From a virus, in IMG/VR virus record IMGVR_UViG_3300034061_002014, positions 1 to 35,805 of that record: DNA of 35,805 bases. The stretch is one strand, 5' to 3'. This document shows, in pieces, positions 14,478 through 21,680 of this stretch; the stretch's first letter is position 1; every line of letters starts with the position of its first letter. A program made the translations under genes and the position numbers. Below the pieces are notes generated by a model. The model saw only the letters and a program-made list of their open reading frames with translations. It made no database searches and was not told where the DNA came from.

Positions 14478-15715
14478 ATCAAACTATTTTTTCTTATTCC
14501 TGTGCTTGTTTTGTGCTTGGTTAAATACATTGTGCTGTATCGTAGTGGGTCAATGCAATGGTTAAATGCGTCAACTGGGATACCTGCTTTTTTATCGTTC
14601 CAAATATAGTTAGATAATTCTTTTCGCAAATTGTGCGATGTTGGTGTTATCACAATTTGATAGTCTTGCATCTTTGTTATCCCTGCGCTCACGCTTCCTG
14701 CGCCCTTCTCGCATGGTATTATATTCGTTCCTTTGCGTCTCAAATCGTCTATCAATCTAGGTTCAGCACTATCCGCAATGATTAACTCATTTGACTTAGT
14801 GGCTTGTTTATTTGCCTCGAATATTTCGTTTGTACCCATGCCAAAAGTAGAATAAAACTTTTCATCAGCGTAAATAATTTTTTTCTTTTCGTCAACCGCT
14901 ACTTTGATTAAGGTTGTCGGGTCCACACTAAATCCATAATCTTGTCCGTAAACGTATGGGAGTGAGTTGTCAAACTCGCCCTGCGTCCAGTTGGTGAAGA
15001 TTGCGCCTTCAGCACGTTCTAACCATCCGCCAATGTAATTGTGATAATACCATTTAGGCTGTTGCTCTTTTGCCTTGTTTGCTTTAGCTAACCAATCGTG
15101 AGATAGATAATGCTTTGCTATTCCGTACCATGAATGAATGTGAGTAATTTCGGGTTTGTCACTAACCGTTACATTATACCCCTCTATTTCGATTTGCTTT
15201 GTGCTATTTTCTAACCAACGCTTATAAATGAAGTGTTCCCTTGTTGATGGGTTTTGTATCCAAATAACCCTATTCTGTTTGGATATTGTTCTAATGCTGT
15301 CGTCAATAGTGTCAAAACTTTTTTCATCAGTATAATCTTCGCCCTCCTCAATAACCCAACAAGTAATGCCACTAATTGATTTTAGATTTGCTGTTTGGTC
15401 ACCGCTGCTTGTTTTGATACCACTAAACAAAATGAAGCTACCCGTTAACTTGTTCACTATCTTTGTTTTGGTTATCTCAAAAGCAGACGCAACTCCCAAC
15501 CTATCCAACGTCAAAAGAAATTCGGGTATGATAGACTTCTCGGCTGATGTCATGGTGTACCTTGTAAATAGTACTCCTTCGCCTTGTTCGTAGGTTAGCC
15601 TTACAACGAAGTCATGAATAGTTGACGACTTCAAACTACCACGACCCCCAGTTATTAGATAGTAGCGATTTTTAGAAGTGTATAATGGTTTGTAAATCTC
15701 ATTTACTTCACCCAT
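14474..15715 (-). CDS. terL: Terminase large subunit, PBSX-type
   Basis: This 413-aa protein is the ATP-driven packaging motor and nuclease. Walker A is GGRGSLKSS at 23-31, Walker B is CWVIEEGED near 142-150, and a coupling motif-like SGIKTSSGDQTANL precedes it. The C-terminal nuclease half has YGQDYGFSVDPTTLIK, a first acidic site, and LIIADSAEPRLIDDLRRKG, a second, as in phage terminase RNase H folds. Its length fits the family. The start at 15715 overlaps the small subunit by 13 nt and the stop overlaps the tail chaperone gene. Confidence 0.9.
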   Translation of the reverse strand: MGEVNEIYKPLYTSKNRYYLITGGRGSLKSSTIHDFVVRLTYEQGEGVLFTRYTMTSAEKSIIPEFLLTLDRLGVASAFEITKTKIVNKLTGSFILFSGIKTSSGDQTANLKSISGITCWVIEEGEDYTDEKSFDTIDDSIRTISKQNRVIWIQNPSTREHFIYKRWLENSTKQIEIEGYNVTVSDKPEITHIHSWYGIAKHYLSHDWLAKANKAKEQQPKWYYHNYIGGWLERAEGAIFTNWTQGEFDNSLPYVYGQDYGFSVDPTTLIKVAVDEKKKIIYADEKFYSTFGMGTNEIFEANKQATKSNELIIADSAEPRLIDDLRRKGTNIIPCEKGAGSVSAGITKMQDYQIVITPTSHNLRKELSNYIWNDKKAGIPVDAFNHCIDPLRYSTMYLTKHKTSTGIRKNSLI

Positions 15716-15954
15716 TGGATAATTGGAATATTAAGTTTCTCACCGTCTGTAGTGTGGTCAATCTTTTGCTTAGGCATTCCAAAGCGATATTGAAGCCACG
15801 TTTTGATTGCCAGTGTATCACCCTCTTGACACTTCGCCCAAAGTTTCGCCCAAACGTCTAAAGGGTCAACGGTCAAATCCATTTGTTCGACCATTCTTAT
15901 TTCGTCTGCTTTTGGTTTTCGACCTGCGTTCTCTCTTTTACCGCCCTGCTTCAT
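15703..15954 (-). CDS. terS: Terminase small subunit-like protein
   Basis: This 83-aa protein starts with a basic GGKRENAGRKPKADE patch, as seen in many small terminases, followed by a helical segment (DPLDVWAKLWAKCQEGDTLA) and a short C terminus. It sits next to the large subunit and overlaps it, which is the main support. It is shorter than most TerS, so its DNA-binding fold may be minimal. Alternative: a different small DNA-binding protein. Confidence 0.7.
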   Translation of the reverse strand: MKQGGKRENAGRKPKADEIRMVEQMDLTVDPLDVWAKLWAKCQEGDTLAIKTWLQYRFGMPKQKIDHTTDGEKLNIPIIQWVK

Positions 15955-16004
15955 TTGAAAAAATTTGACTATTCAATTTATTGTGTACTAGTTTTAAAAC
16001 AAAG

Positions 16005-16481
16005 TTAGTCTTTTTTATCTATCTGCTCCAACTTCCTTTGTGCCCATGCAACGCCCTCATCACCCCCCCATGCATCCCACATTAAACCACCGCATCCATC
16101 TTTGTAAGGTACTTTGCTGTTTTGTCTATGCCGTTCAAATGATGCCATTCGTGCTATTGTTTCACGGCTAATCGGTTCACGGTTTGCTAGTTGGTTTGCT
16201 CTTGCCCATCCTACTGGTGTACCGCATTTTTTTGGGTTTCCGCTTTCATCTCTATACTTCAAAGCACGTTTAGCGTTCTCGGTTGCGGCTTTCGGGTAGT
16301 CGGTGTACGTTTCAGCGTTTAAGATTTCTTTTTGCGCTTTCACGTCATTGGCATGGCTGTATAAACAAAGTCGGTATCTTTGCGCTTCGTCTTTGTATTC
16401 GTTAACCATAACATCGTCACTCATGCAACGCTGGATAAAATCGTCTTTGCTTTCGTTGGTGTTTGGTTTAGGTATTGGCAT
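16005..16481 (-). CDS. Conserved phage protein of unknown function, late-gene leader
   Basis: This 158-aa protein has several recognisable blocks: AETYTDYPKAATENAKRAL, CGTPVGWARANQLANREPIS, ARMASFERHRQ and GLMWDAWGGDEGVAWAQRKL. The combination of SFxRH and WDAWGG is known to me from the ends of phage head-morphogenesis proteins, where it appears as a small alpha/beta module; here it is free-standing. It opens the late block just before the terminase genes, behind a TAGATTTG box and a terminator. I do not give it a function. Confidence 0.65.
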   Translation of the reverse strand: MPIPKPNTNESKDDFIQRCMSDDVMVNEYKDEAQRYRLCLYSHANDVKAQKEILNAETYTDYPKAATENAKRALKYRDESGNPKKCGTPVGWARANQLANREPISRETIARMASFERHRQNSKVPYKDGCGGLMWDAWGGDEGVAWAQRKLEQIDKKD

Positions 16482-16493
16482 GGGTCAAAAATA

Positions 16494-16501
16494 CAAATCT
16501 A
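16494..16501 (-). promoter_or_regulatory. Probable -7 box TAGATTTG of the late terminase/tail block
   Basis: On the minus strand TAGATTTG, the same box as in the small-protein/GT25 promoter, lies 12 nt above the ATG at 16481 and just below the terminator of the methyltransferase gene. A matching -33 TTTG is not seen at the right distance, so the start may need a phage factor. Confidence 0.4.
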
Positions 16502-16509
16502 AACTGAAA

Positions 16510-16540
16510 TAAAAAACCGCACCTTTTTAGGGATGCGGCT
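16510..16540 (-). terminator. Intrinsic terminator after the helicase-methyltransferase gene
   Basis: On the minus strand AGCCGCATCC pairs with GGTGCGG (one bulged base) around a short loop, followed by a T tract of six. It lies 20 nt below the stop at 16560. Confidence 0.8.
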
Positions 16541-16559
16541 TAATTTAAGTTTGTTAAAT

Positions 16560-18719
16560 CTATCCGAATAGTTCGACTTGTGTTTTGGATAGTACTGCGC
16601 TTTCTAAATTCTTTTTGGATAAATCAAAATAGCTTTCTTTCAACTCAATTCCTATATATTTTCGACCAGTCTTTAAAGCAACATAACCCTCACTAGCTAC
16701 TCCACTAAAAGGACTTAACACAACCTCACCTTTATTGCACCACATGTTATAACACCACTCAATCGGCTGTAATTGTGTTGGAGTAATGTGACGTTCATCA
16801 TCACTTGCCCTAGCTGCTCGGTAGTCAAGCGTATCGCCCTCCTGCACGTCAATCCATATAGGTTCAGCTATTTTGCACCACAAATCAAAAGGAATATTAT
16901 TTTGGATTGGCACTTCATTTTCGCCTGGCTTTTTAAAAGTCAAAATGTAATCAGCTAATCCTGGTCTAACAATCGAACTATCTTTTTTAGTAGTACCCCA
17001 CATTAATTGCCTGTTTTTAGTTCTAATTGCTGCAGTCTTTGGGTCTTTACGTATCATGTTTTCAGCATGGAAGTAAAATCCGCAGTCTTGGAATAGTCTA
17101 ATTAAGTCACCTCTAAAGTCAACTATTGAATAAAAGCCATCACGTCCTAGTAATGTTGTGCTTTGCATCATGTGAATTGAAACTAACCTGCCTGGTTTAA
17201 TCACTCGGAGTAAATCGCTAATCAAATATTTAAAATGTTGTAAAAACTCATCATTGTTTTTTACGTTGCTCATGTCTTTTGGGTCATTACTGAAAACGTA
17301 AAGCGCACCAAAAGGTGGACTGAAAAAAGAATAGTCAATGCTGTTTTCGGGTAACTTTGCCACTTCCTCAACGCAGTCACCAAGTATTAACTTATAGTCT
17401 TCGCCTAAGTAACTTTTACTTTCAGTTTGATTAACTTGTTTTTTAGTGTTGGATAAAATAGCCAGTCGCATTTCATCTTGCATTTTTAAGAATTTAGCTT
17501 CTTTGTCTTGAATTGAGTTGATTACGTTTTGCATAGTGTCGGTTGTTATTAAGTAAATATTTACGGTTTTCTTTTGCCCAAATCGATGGGAGCGTCTAAT
17601 TGATTGGTAAAGACTTTCAAAGCTAAAATCGAGTGATGCAAATACTTGATTATTGCAGTTTTGATAATTCAAACCGAACTGCGCTATTTTGCTTTTAGTG
17701 ATTAATACACGGAACTCATTTTTAGCAAATCCTAGTAGGTGCTTTTCTTTAAACTCTACCGTGTCACTTCCCTTTACTTCAATAGCATCTGGAATAAGTG
17801 AGCGCAATAAATCACCTTCCTCATTTTGTTTAATCCAAATTATAAAGTTTTCTGTTGAACCGTTTACTATTTCGGCTACTTCGCCTAACCGTTCTAACTT
17901 AGTTATTCTTAATTCGTCATTAAAATTAGTTGCTGAAACTGAAACGGAGTTAAATAGCATCCCATTGTTTCTACTTTCGGTTACTATTTTGCGTTCGATG
18001 TAATTTAGCGCAGGTAGTGAATACCCGACATCATCAAACCCTAAGTCACTAGGTTTGCTAATCATAACCGCCCAACTACTTATCCATTGATAAAATTCCT
18101 TTTCAGCATATTTTTTAAGTCGATATTTATCACCTTTAATAAGTTCTTTATCAGTTGTGAAGTACATTGCCCTCATATCCTGCGAGGTCATTATGCTTAA
18201 AAACTCTGCATGATTACCTATTTCAAGTTCATCATTTGGTGAAGGTGTAGCGGTACATGCTAGTTTATAAGGTGTTTTTTCGAATAGCTGAAGTATTAAA
18301 GTTTTATAAGACCCCGAGTAATTTTTCAAGATACTACTTTCATCTAGTACAACTCCCGAATATTTAGAGCAATCAATATTTTCTAATTGCTCATAATTAT
18401 TTATGTCAATGCCAGTTAGGTCAATGCCAAATTTATTAGCCTCGTTTATTGTTTGACCCTTTACCGCTAAAGGTGCAAGTATCAAAACTTTGCCATTAGT
18501 TTGACGGCAAACTCTATTTGCCCATTCAAGTTGCATCAAAGTCTTACCAAGTCCGCAGTCTGCAAAGATGGCATACTTGCCTGCCTTTAATGCTCGTTTA
18601 ACAATAAACCTTTGAAAATCAAAAAGGTTTGAATTTAAGTCGGCTTCGTTGACTTCAAAGCCGCTTTCGATGTGGGTTTTCTGTTTCTTTTGCAGAAACT
18701 CTAAATACTCTGTTTTCAT
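16560..18719 (-). CDS. SF2 helicase fused to a beta-class DNA methyltransferase
   Basis: This 719-aa protein joins two enzymes. Residues 1-430 are an SNF2-like helicase: CGLGKT at 55-60 (Walker A), VVLDESS at 123-129 (motif II), ACTATPSPND at 154-163 (motif III) and QSIRRSHRFGQKK at 372-384 (motif VI). Residues 440-719 are an amino-methyltransferase: FSPPF at 466-470 (motif IV, the N4/N6 type) followed later by LSPFSGVASEG at 668-678 (motif I), an order of the beta class. No separate nuclease or specificity subunit lies beside it, so it is likely an orphan modification enzyme that protects phage DNA or marks it. It has a leader with AACCAAACCAAC and is preceded by the 29-aa gene and its promoter. 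Confidence 0.85.
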   Translation of the reverse strand: MKTEYLEFLQKKQKTHIESGFEVNEADLNSNLFDFQRFIVKRALKAGKYAIFADCGLGKTLMQLEWANRVCRQTNGKVLILAPLAVKGQTINEANKFGIDLTGIDINNYEQLENIDCSKYSGVVLDESSILKNYSGSYKTLILQLFEKTPYKLACTATPSPNDELEIGNHAEFLSIMTSQDMRAMYFTTDKELIKGDKYRLKKYAEKEFYQWISSWAVMISKPSDLGFDDVGYSLPALNYIERKIVTESRNNGMLFNSVSVSATNFNDELRITKLERLGEVAEIVNGSTENFIIWIKQNEEGDLLRSLIPDAIEVKGSDTVEFKEKHLLGFAKNEFRVLITKSKIAQFGLNYQNCNNQVFASLDFSFESLYQSIRRSHRFGQKKTVNIYLITTDTMQNVINSIQDKEAKFLKMQDEMRLAILSNTKKQVNQTESKSYLGEDYKLILGDCVEEVAKLPENSIDYSFFSPPFGALYVFSNDPKDMSNVKNNDEFLQHFKYLISDLLRVIKPGRLVSIHMMQSTTLLGRDGFYSIVDFRGDLIRLFQDCGFYFHAENMIRKDPKTAAIRTKNRQLMWGTTKKDSSIVRPGLADYILTFKKPGENEVPIQNNIPFDLWCKIAEPIWIDVQEGDTLDYRAARASDDERHITPTQLQPIEWCYNMWCNKGEVVLSPFSGVASEGYVALKTGRKYIGIELKESYFDLSKKNLESAVLSKTQVELFG

Positions 18720-18740
18720 AGTTGGTTTGGTTTTGGTTAA

Positions 18741-18830
18741 TTACTTAAGTGCTATTGATTTTATTTTTGCGTATGCTTGGTCTGCTGTTAATGCTTGTAC
18801 GGTTATCCCATTAAATGTGTAAGTGTTCAT
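18741..18830 (-). CDS. 29-aa small protein, first gene of the methyltransferase transcript
   Basis: This open frame reads MNTYTFNGITVQALTADQAY and ends in KIKSIALK. It starts 23 nt below the strong promoter at 18853-18885, has the shared ACCAAACTACTATG leader, and ends 22 nt before the start of the helicase-methyltransferase gene. It is too short for homology judgement, but placement and leader suggest it is translated, perhaps as a leader peptide. Confidence 0.5.
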   Translation of the reverse strand: MNTYTFNGITVQALTADQAYAKIKSIALK

Positions 18831-18852
18831 AGTAGTTTGGTTTAGTGATATG

Positions 18853-18885
18853 CAAATATAACTTTTTAATTTTCACACTTCCAAA
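18853..18885 (-). promoter_or_regulatory. Early-type promoter of the small gene and helicase-methyltransferase
   Basis: On the minus strand TTTG (18885-18882), 21-bp spacer, TATATTTG (18860-18853) followed by CATATCA. Upstream bases TTTAAAAAAAGTTTGGAAGTGT resemble those at 13767 and 28473. Confidence 0.8.
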
Positions 18886-18905
18886 CTTTTTTTAAAGTTT
18901 TTTTC

Positions 18906-19008
18906 AACTGCCCCATATTTACGGGCAGTTCGTGTAAAATTACTCACGATATTGAGTAAAGTTAGCTTAATCATTCATTAACCGCAAATGTGCGGCATAA
19001 TGCACATT
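18906..19008. other. Non-coding cluster of four inverted repeats
   Basis: About 125 nt between the stop at 19012 and the promoter at 18885 hold four short inverted repeats: AACTGCCC/GGGCAGTT (18906-18930), TTACTCA/TGAGTAA (18940-18959, 6-bp spacer), CCGCA/TGCGG (18982-18995) and AATGTGC/GCACATT (18987-19008). The last two overlap and exclude each other. None has a proper U tract in either direction. They may be transcript-end hairpins, operators or an alternative-structure switch. Confidence 0.6.
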
Positions 19009-19011
19009 ATT

Positions 19012-19251
19012 TCATTCTTCTTCGGGTTCAGATACTTCTTCTTGTTCTAACTCACTAATAAAGTCCATTTCATAAACTTGGATAAGTTTCACCCCATCTT
19101 CTATTTCATCAAAGGTCAATAGCTGAGGCAATTTTAAATCACGTATTTTTCGAAGCGCATCTTTGTACGTTGGTGCATAAACCACAATGTTAGTGCCTTC
19201 AAAATTTTTATAGTCTAAAACTTGAAAAGTCCATTGGTATAGCTGGTCCAT
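19012..19251 (-). CDS. Hypothetical acidic-tailed protein
   Basis: This 79-aa protein starts MDQLYQWTFQVLDYKNFEGT and ends in an acidic tail (SELEQEEVSEPEEE). There is no membrane segment. Its start is adjacent to the stop of the exonuclease gene, so it is coupled to the replication block. The alternating strands VVYAPTYKDALRKIRD and KLIQVYEMDF suggest a small alpha/beta fold. No family recognised. Confidence 0.55.
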   Translation of the reverse strand: MDQLYQWTFQVLDYKNFEGTNIVVYAPTYKDALRKIRDLKLPQLLTFDEIEDGVKLIQVYEMDFISELEQEEVSEPEEE

Positions 19252-20201
19252 TATTTATCATTTATGGATTTAAACATAATGTTTTCGAGCATCCGAATAT
19301 AAGTTCGGTTAGATATTTTGTAGAACTTGCGGCACGAATTACATTTCATGTGGCGTTTGATGTAACCCATTGCCGTTGCATCGGTGTGAGATAGTTGCAC
19401 GTTGTCACTCGCACATTCTGGACAATGCCACTTTTCACCGCCTTTTAAAACTGCCATGTTCGTATTGTGGTAAATGTACGGTGACATAACCATGTAAACA
19501 TCTTCTAAAACCGCCACATCTTGAACGCAGTAGTCAATCATTTTTTTTAGTGAAGCCTTATTTTTATGTTCGCAAATGTCAATCCATAACTTCATGCCTT
19601 CATGGTCAAGTTTGCGCCCTACGTTTAACACCTTACCGAGATAGTCAAGTTTATTACTAGCGAAGCGAAAGTATTGCCGTGACTTCTTTAGCGTGTCAAG
19701 TGTGCGATAAATAGGAAACATTAAATTGCCGGTTAATATTGCCCTTGTGCGAAGTTCTTTGATGTCGAATTTATCACCGTTGTGCGCCACTATCTCATCA
19801 GCGTGTTTAATTACTTGGATAAAGTCTTTTACTAGCTTGGTATCATCTTGGTTTTCATCCCACTTTAGAACGTGAACTTTGTCTTCATACTGCCATTTGT
19901 AAGCTATGCAGATAATTTTCTTTTGCCTTAAAATATTGTCGGGATTAATATTGACTTTCCAAAATTGAAATGTAGGCACAATGTAATAACTTGTTTCGAT
20001 GTCAAAAAATAGCCTTTTAATTTCGCTATTTTGTTTTTTAAGGTTTGCCTTATTTATAAACCTGCTGACCTCTCTTCTAAAACTTTCTGGTTTAACGTCT
20101 ATCTTAAACTTCTTGAAAATCTCATCCGCAATTTGAGTAATGTTTTGGGTGCTTTCATACCTTACTCGAATATACTCTTGGATTTCTTTAGTTAGAACCA
20201 T
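19251..20201 (-). CDS. DEDDy 3'-5' exonuclease with N-terminal HTH and C-terminal zinc ribbon
   Basis: This 316-aa protein has an N-terminal HTH-like helix set (residues 5-50), then an RNase H-like exonuclease: FDIET at 66-70 (first two acids), AHNGDKFDIKEL at 139-150 (third) and IDYCVQDVAVLED at 222-234, whose Tyr-x-x-x-Asp puts it in the DEDDy class. The C terminus has CPEC (260-263) and CNSC (287-290), a four-Cys zinc ribbon. It resembles the free-standing exonuclease of B-family polymerases but has no polymerase domain, so it may work in DNA repair or replication. Leader AACAAACTATG fits the early set. It lies 42 nt below the VRR-NUC gene. Confidence 0.8.
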   Translation of the reverse strand: MVLTKEIQEYIRVRYESTQNITQIADEIFKKFKIDVKPESFRREVSRFINKANLKKQNSEIKRLFFDIETSYYIVPTFQFWKVNINPDNILRQKKIICIAYKWQYEDKVHVLKWDENQDDTKLVKDFIQVIKHADEIVAHNGDKFDIKELRTRAILTGNLMFPIYRTLDTLKKSRQYFRFASNKLDYLGKVLNVGRKLDHEGMKLWIDICEHKNKASLKKMIDYCVQDVAVLEDVYMVMSPYIYHNTNMAVLKGGEKWHCPECASDNVQLSHTDATAMGYIKRHMKCNSCRKFYKISNRTYIRMLENIMFKSINDK

Positions 20202-20243
20202 AGTTTGTTTATTTAATTGTGGCGAATTTACCGTAATTAATTC

Positions 20244-20480
20244 TCATAATGCTTTATTTACGTATGCTTTAAATCCTAAATCATTTAACTGCTTTATTCG
20301 GTACTCCTGTAAAGGTTTCAAAGTGTCGGTCTTTTCTTTGCACTCAATAAAGATAGCTTCACCGTCTTTCAAGCATAATAAATCTGGGATGCCGTTCTTC
20401 GATGTCCTAATTAAATTAATCACAAAGTAACCTTTTGCCTCCATTTCTTTTATGACTTTGGTTTGGTGCTTACTTGCCAT
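20244..20480 (-). CDS. VRR-NUC domain nuclease
   Basis: This 78-aa protein is a full minimal VRR-NUC fold: VINLIRTSKNGIPDLLCLKD with the catalytic Asp in PDLL (near residue 33), then AIFIECKEKTDTLKPLQEYR with the catalytic Glu-x-Lys (EC K) and the Gln of the final helix. Such nucleases cut branched DNA during recombination. It overlaps the helicase gene by 31 nt, so the two are likely used together. Fits a role with the ERF annealing protein and the exonuclease. Confidence 0.85.
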   Translation of the reverse strand: MASKHQTKVIKEMEAKGYFVINLIRTSKNGIPDLLCLKDGEAIFIECKEKTDTLKPLQEYRIKQLNDLGFKAYVNKAL

Positions 20481-21679
20481 TTCTTGAAGGTCTGCAGGAC
20501 AAAGTCCTTTTTTTTAGATACTGACTTATAAATCTGCCACTCAATCCCATCTTTAGCAAACACCCAGTATACATCCGTATGCGTTCTATTGATTGTCGTA
20601 CAGCGATCTCTCGATTGCCAGTAGCTAATCGCACTAAAATCAATATTATAATAAACTAAAGCCTCCGCATTTGACAAATTAATGCCTTCACGTCCACTTA
20701 TTATTTGCAAAGCTATGGTTTTATTTGAATTATTGAACTCTTCGATGTTGTCGGTAACGTCAAAGTGCTTCTTGATAGCGTCCAATTCAGCAATAAATTT
20801 GTAGAATATAGCTATTTTTTTACCTGCAAATCTTTGTTTTATTGCCACTGCTTTGCTGTCGTCAAAGTCTATTCGATTGCCCTCTTCAAACTTCACCGTT
20901 CCACTATACATTTGATGAACCTTTTGCATTAACTTGACCGATGTGTCAGCTAAAACTACTCCGCTTTTACCCTCAATAATCAAATCATTACTTAGTCGGT
21001 CAATAATTGAATAGGTTGACGGCTTCATTTCTACGGTCATGAAGTGTTCGTTTATTTCGCTCACAAATCCTGCTTCTTTTTGCGTATAGGTCAACATTAT
21101 AGGGTCGATGTACTTTATAACCTTTTCGTAGCTAACCACGCTGTAATCGTTTGATGTGCCGTATGAAGTGTATTTTAGTTTTATAGTGCCGAAGTCATTA
21201 TGCCATTTGTAGAAATTCGCATAGTTTCTAAACGGTGAATAGTTGGAAACAAATAACTGATGGAAGATTTGAGCGTTGCTTTCGGGAAGTAGTGTTCCTG
21301 TCATTAAAATAACCTTGCAACCGTTTGCACATATTCGCTTCGCTTGTTTCGTTCTGATGCTAGGTTTCGGGAACGCTGCCAAACTATGGCTTTCGTCAAA
21401 GATTACTAGGTCGTAATTCGATTTATGTTTATGAAGTTGCTCGTAGTTAATTATCGTAATCGGATACGTGTAACCTGCTGTGGCGTAGTCTTTTTGGATG
21501 CTGCTAATTGCTTTTAGTTTAGTGACAAATAAAACATTTGAGTAGTTACTGCCTATTGATAGTGCGATGTGGCTCTTACCAGTCCTCACTTCATAATTAA
21601 GTATCAACAAGCCTTTAGCCTTTAATATCTCGCCACCTTTAGTGACGGCTTCGGATTGGTATTCTCTTAGTTGAAACAT
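20450..21679 (-). CDS. SNF2-type DEAD-box helicase
   Basis: This 409-aa protein is an SF2 helicase. It shows the Q-like opening FQLREYQSEAVTKGGEIL, Walker A VRTGKSH near residue 32-38, motif II FDESHSLA near 93-100, motif III MTGTLLPES near 126-134 and motif VI SYWQSRDRCTTINRTHTD near 362-379. The length is compact and there is no nuclease domain. It runs one base beyond the primase gene stop and overlaps the VRR-NUC gene, placing it in the replication operon as a replication or recombination helicase. Confidence 0.85.
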   Translation of the reverse strand: MFQLREYQSEAVTKGGEILKAKGLLILNYEVRTGKSHIALSIGSNYSNVLFVTKLKAISSIQKDYATAGYTYPITIINYEQLHKHKSNYDLVIFDESHSLAAFPKPSIRTKQAKRICANGCKVILMTGTLLPESNAQIFHQLFVSNYSPFRNYANFYKWHNDFGTIKLKYTSYGTSNDYSVVSYEKVIKYIDPIMLTYTQKEAGFVSEINEHFMTVEMKPSTYSIIDRLSNDLIIEGKSGVVLADTSVKLMQKVHQMYSGTVKFEEGNRIDFDDSKAVAIKQRFAGKKIAIFYKFIAELDAIKKHFDVTDNIEEFNNSNKTIALQIISGREGINLSNAEALVYYNIDFSAISYWQSRDRCTTINRTHTDVYWVFAKDGIEWQIYKSVSKKKDFVLQTFKKWQVSTKPKS

Positions 21680-21680
21680 A

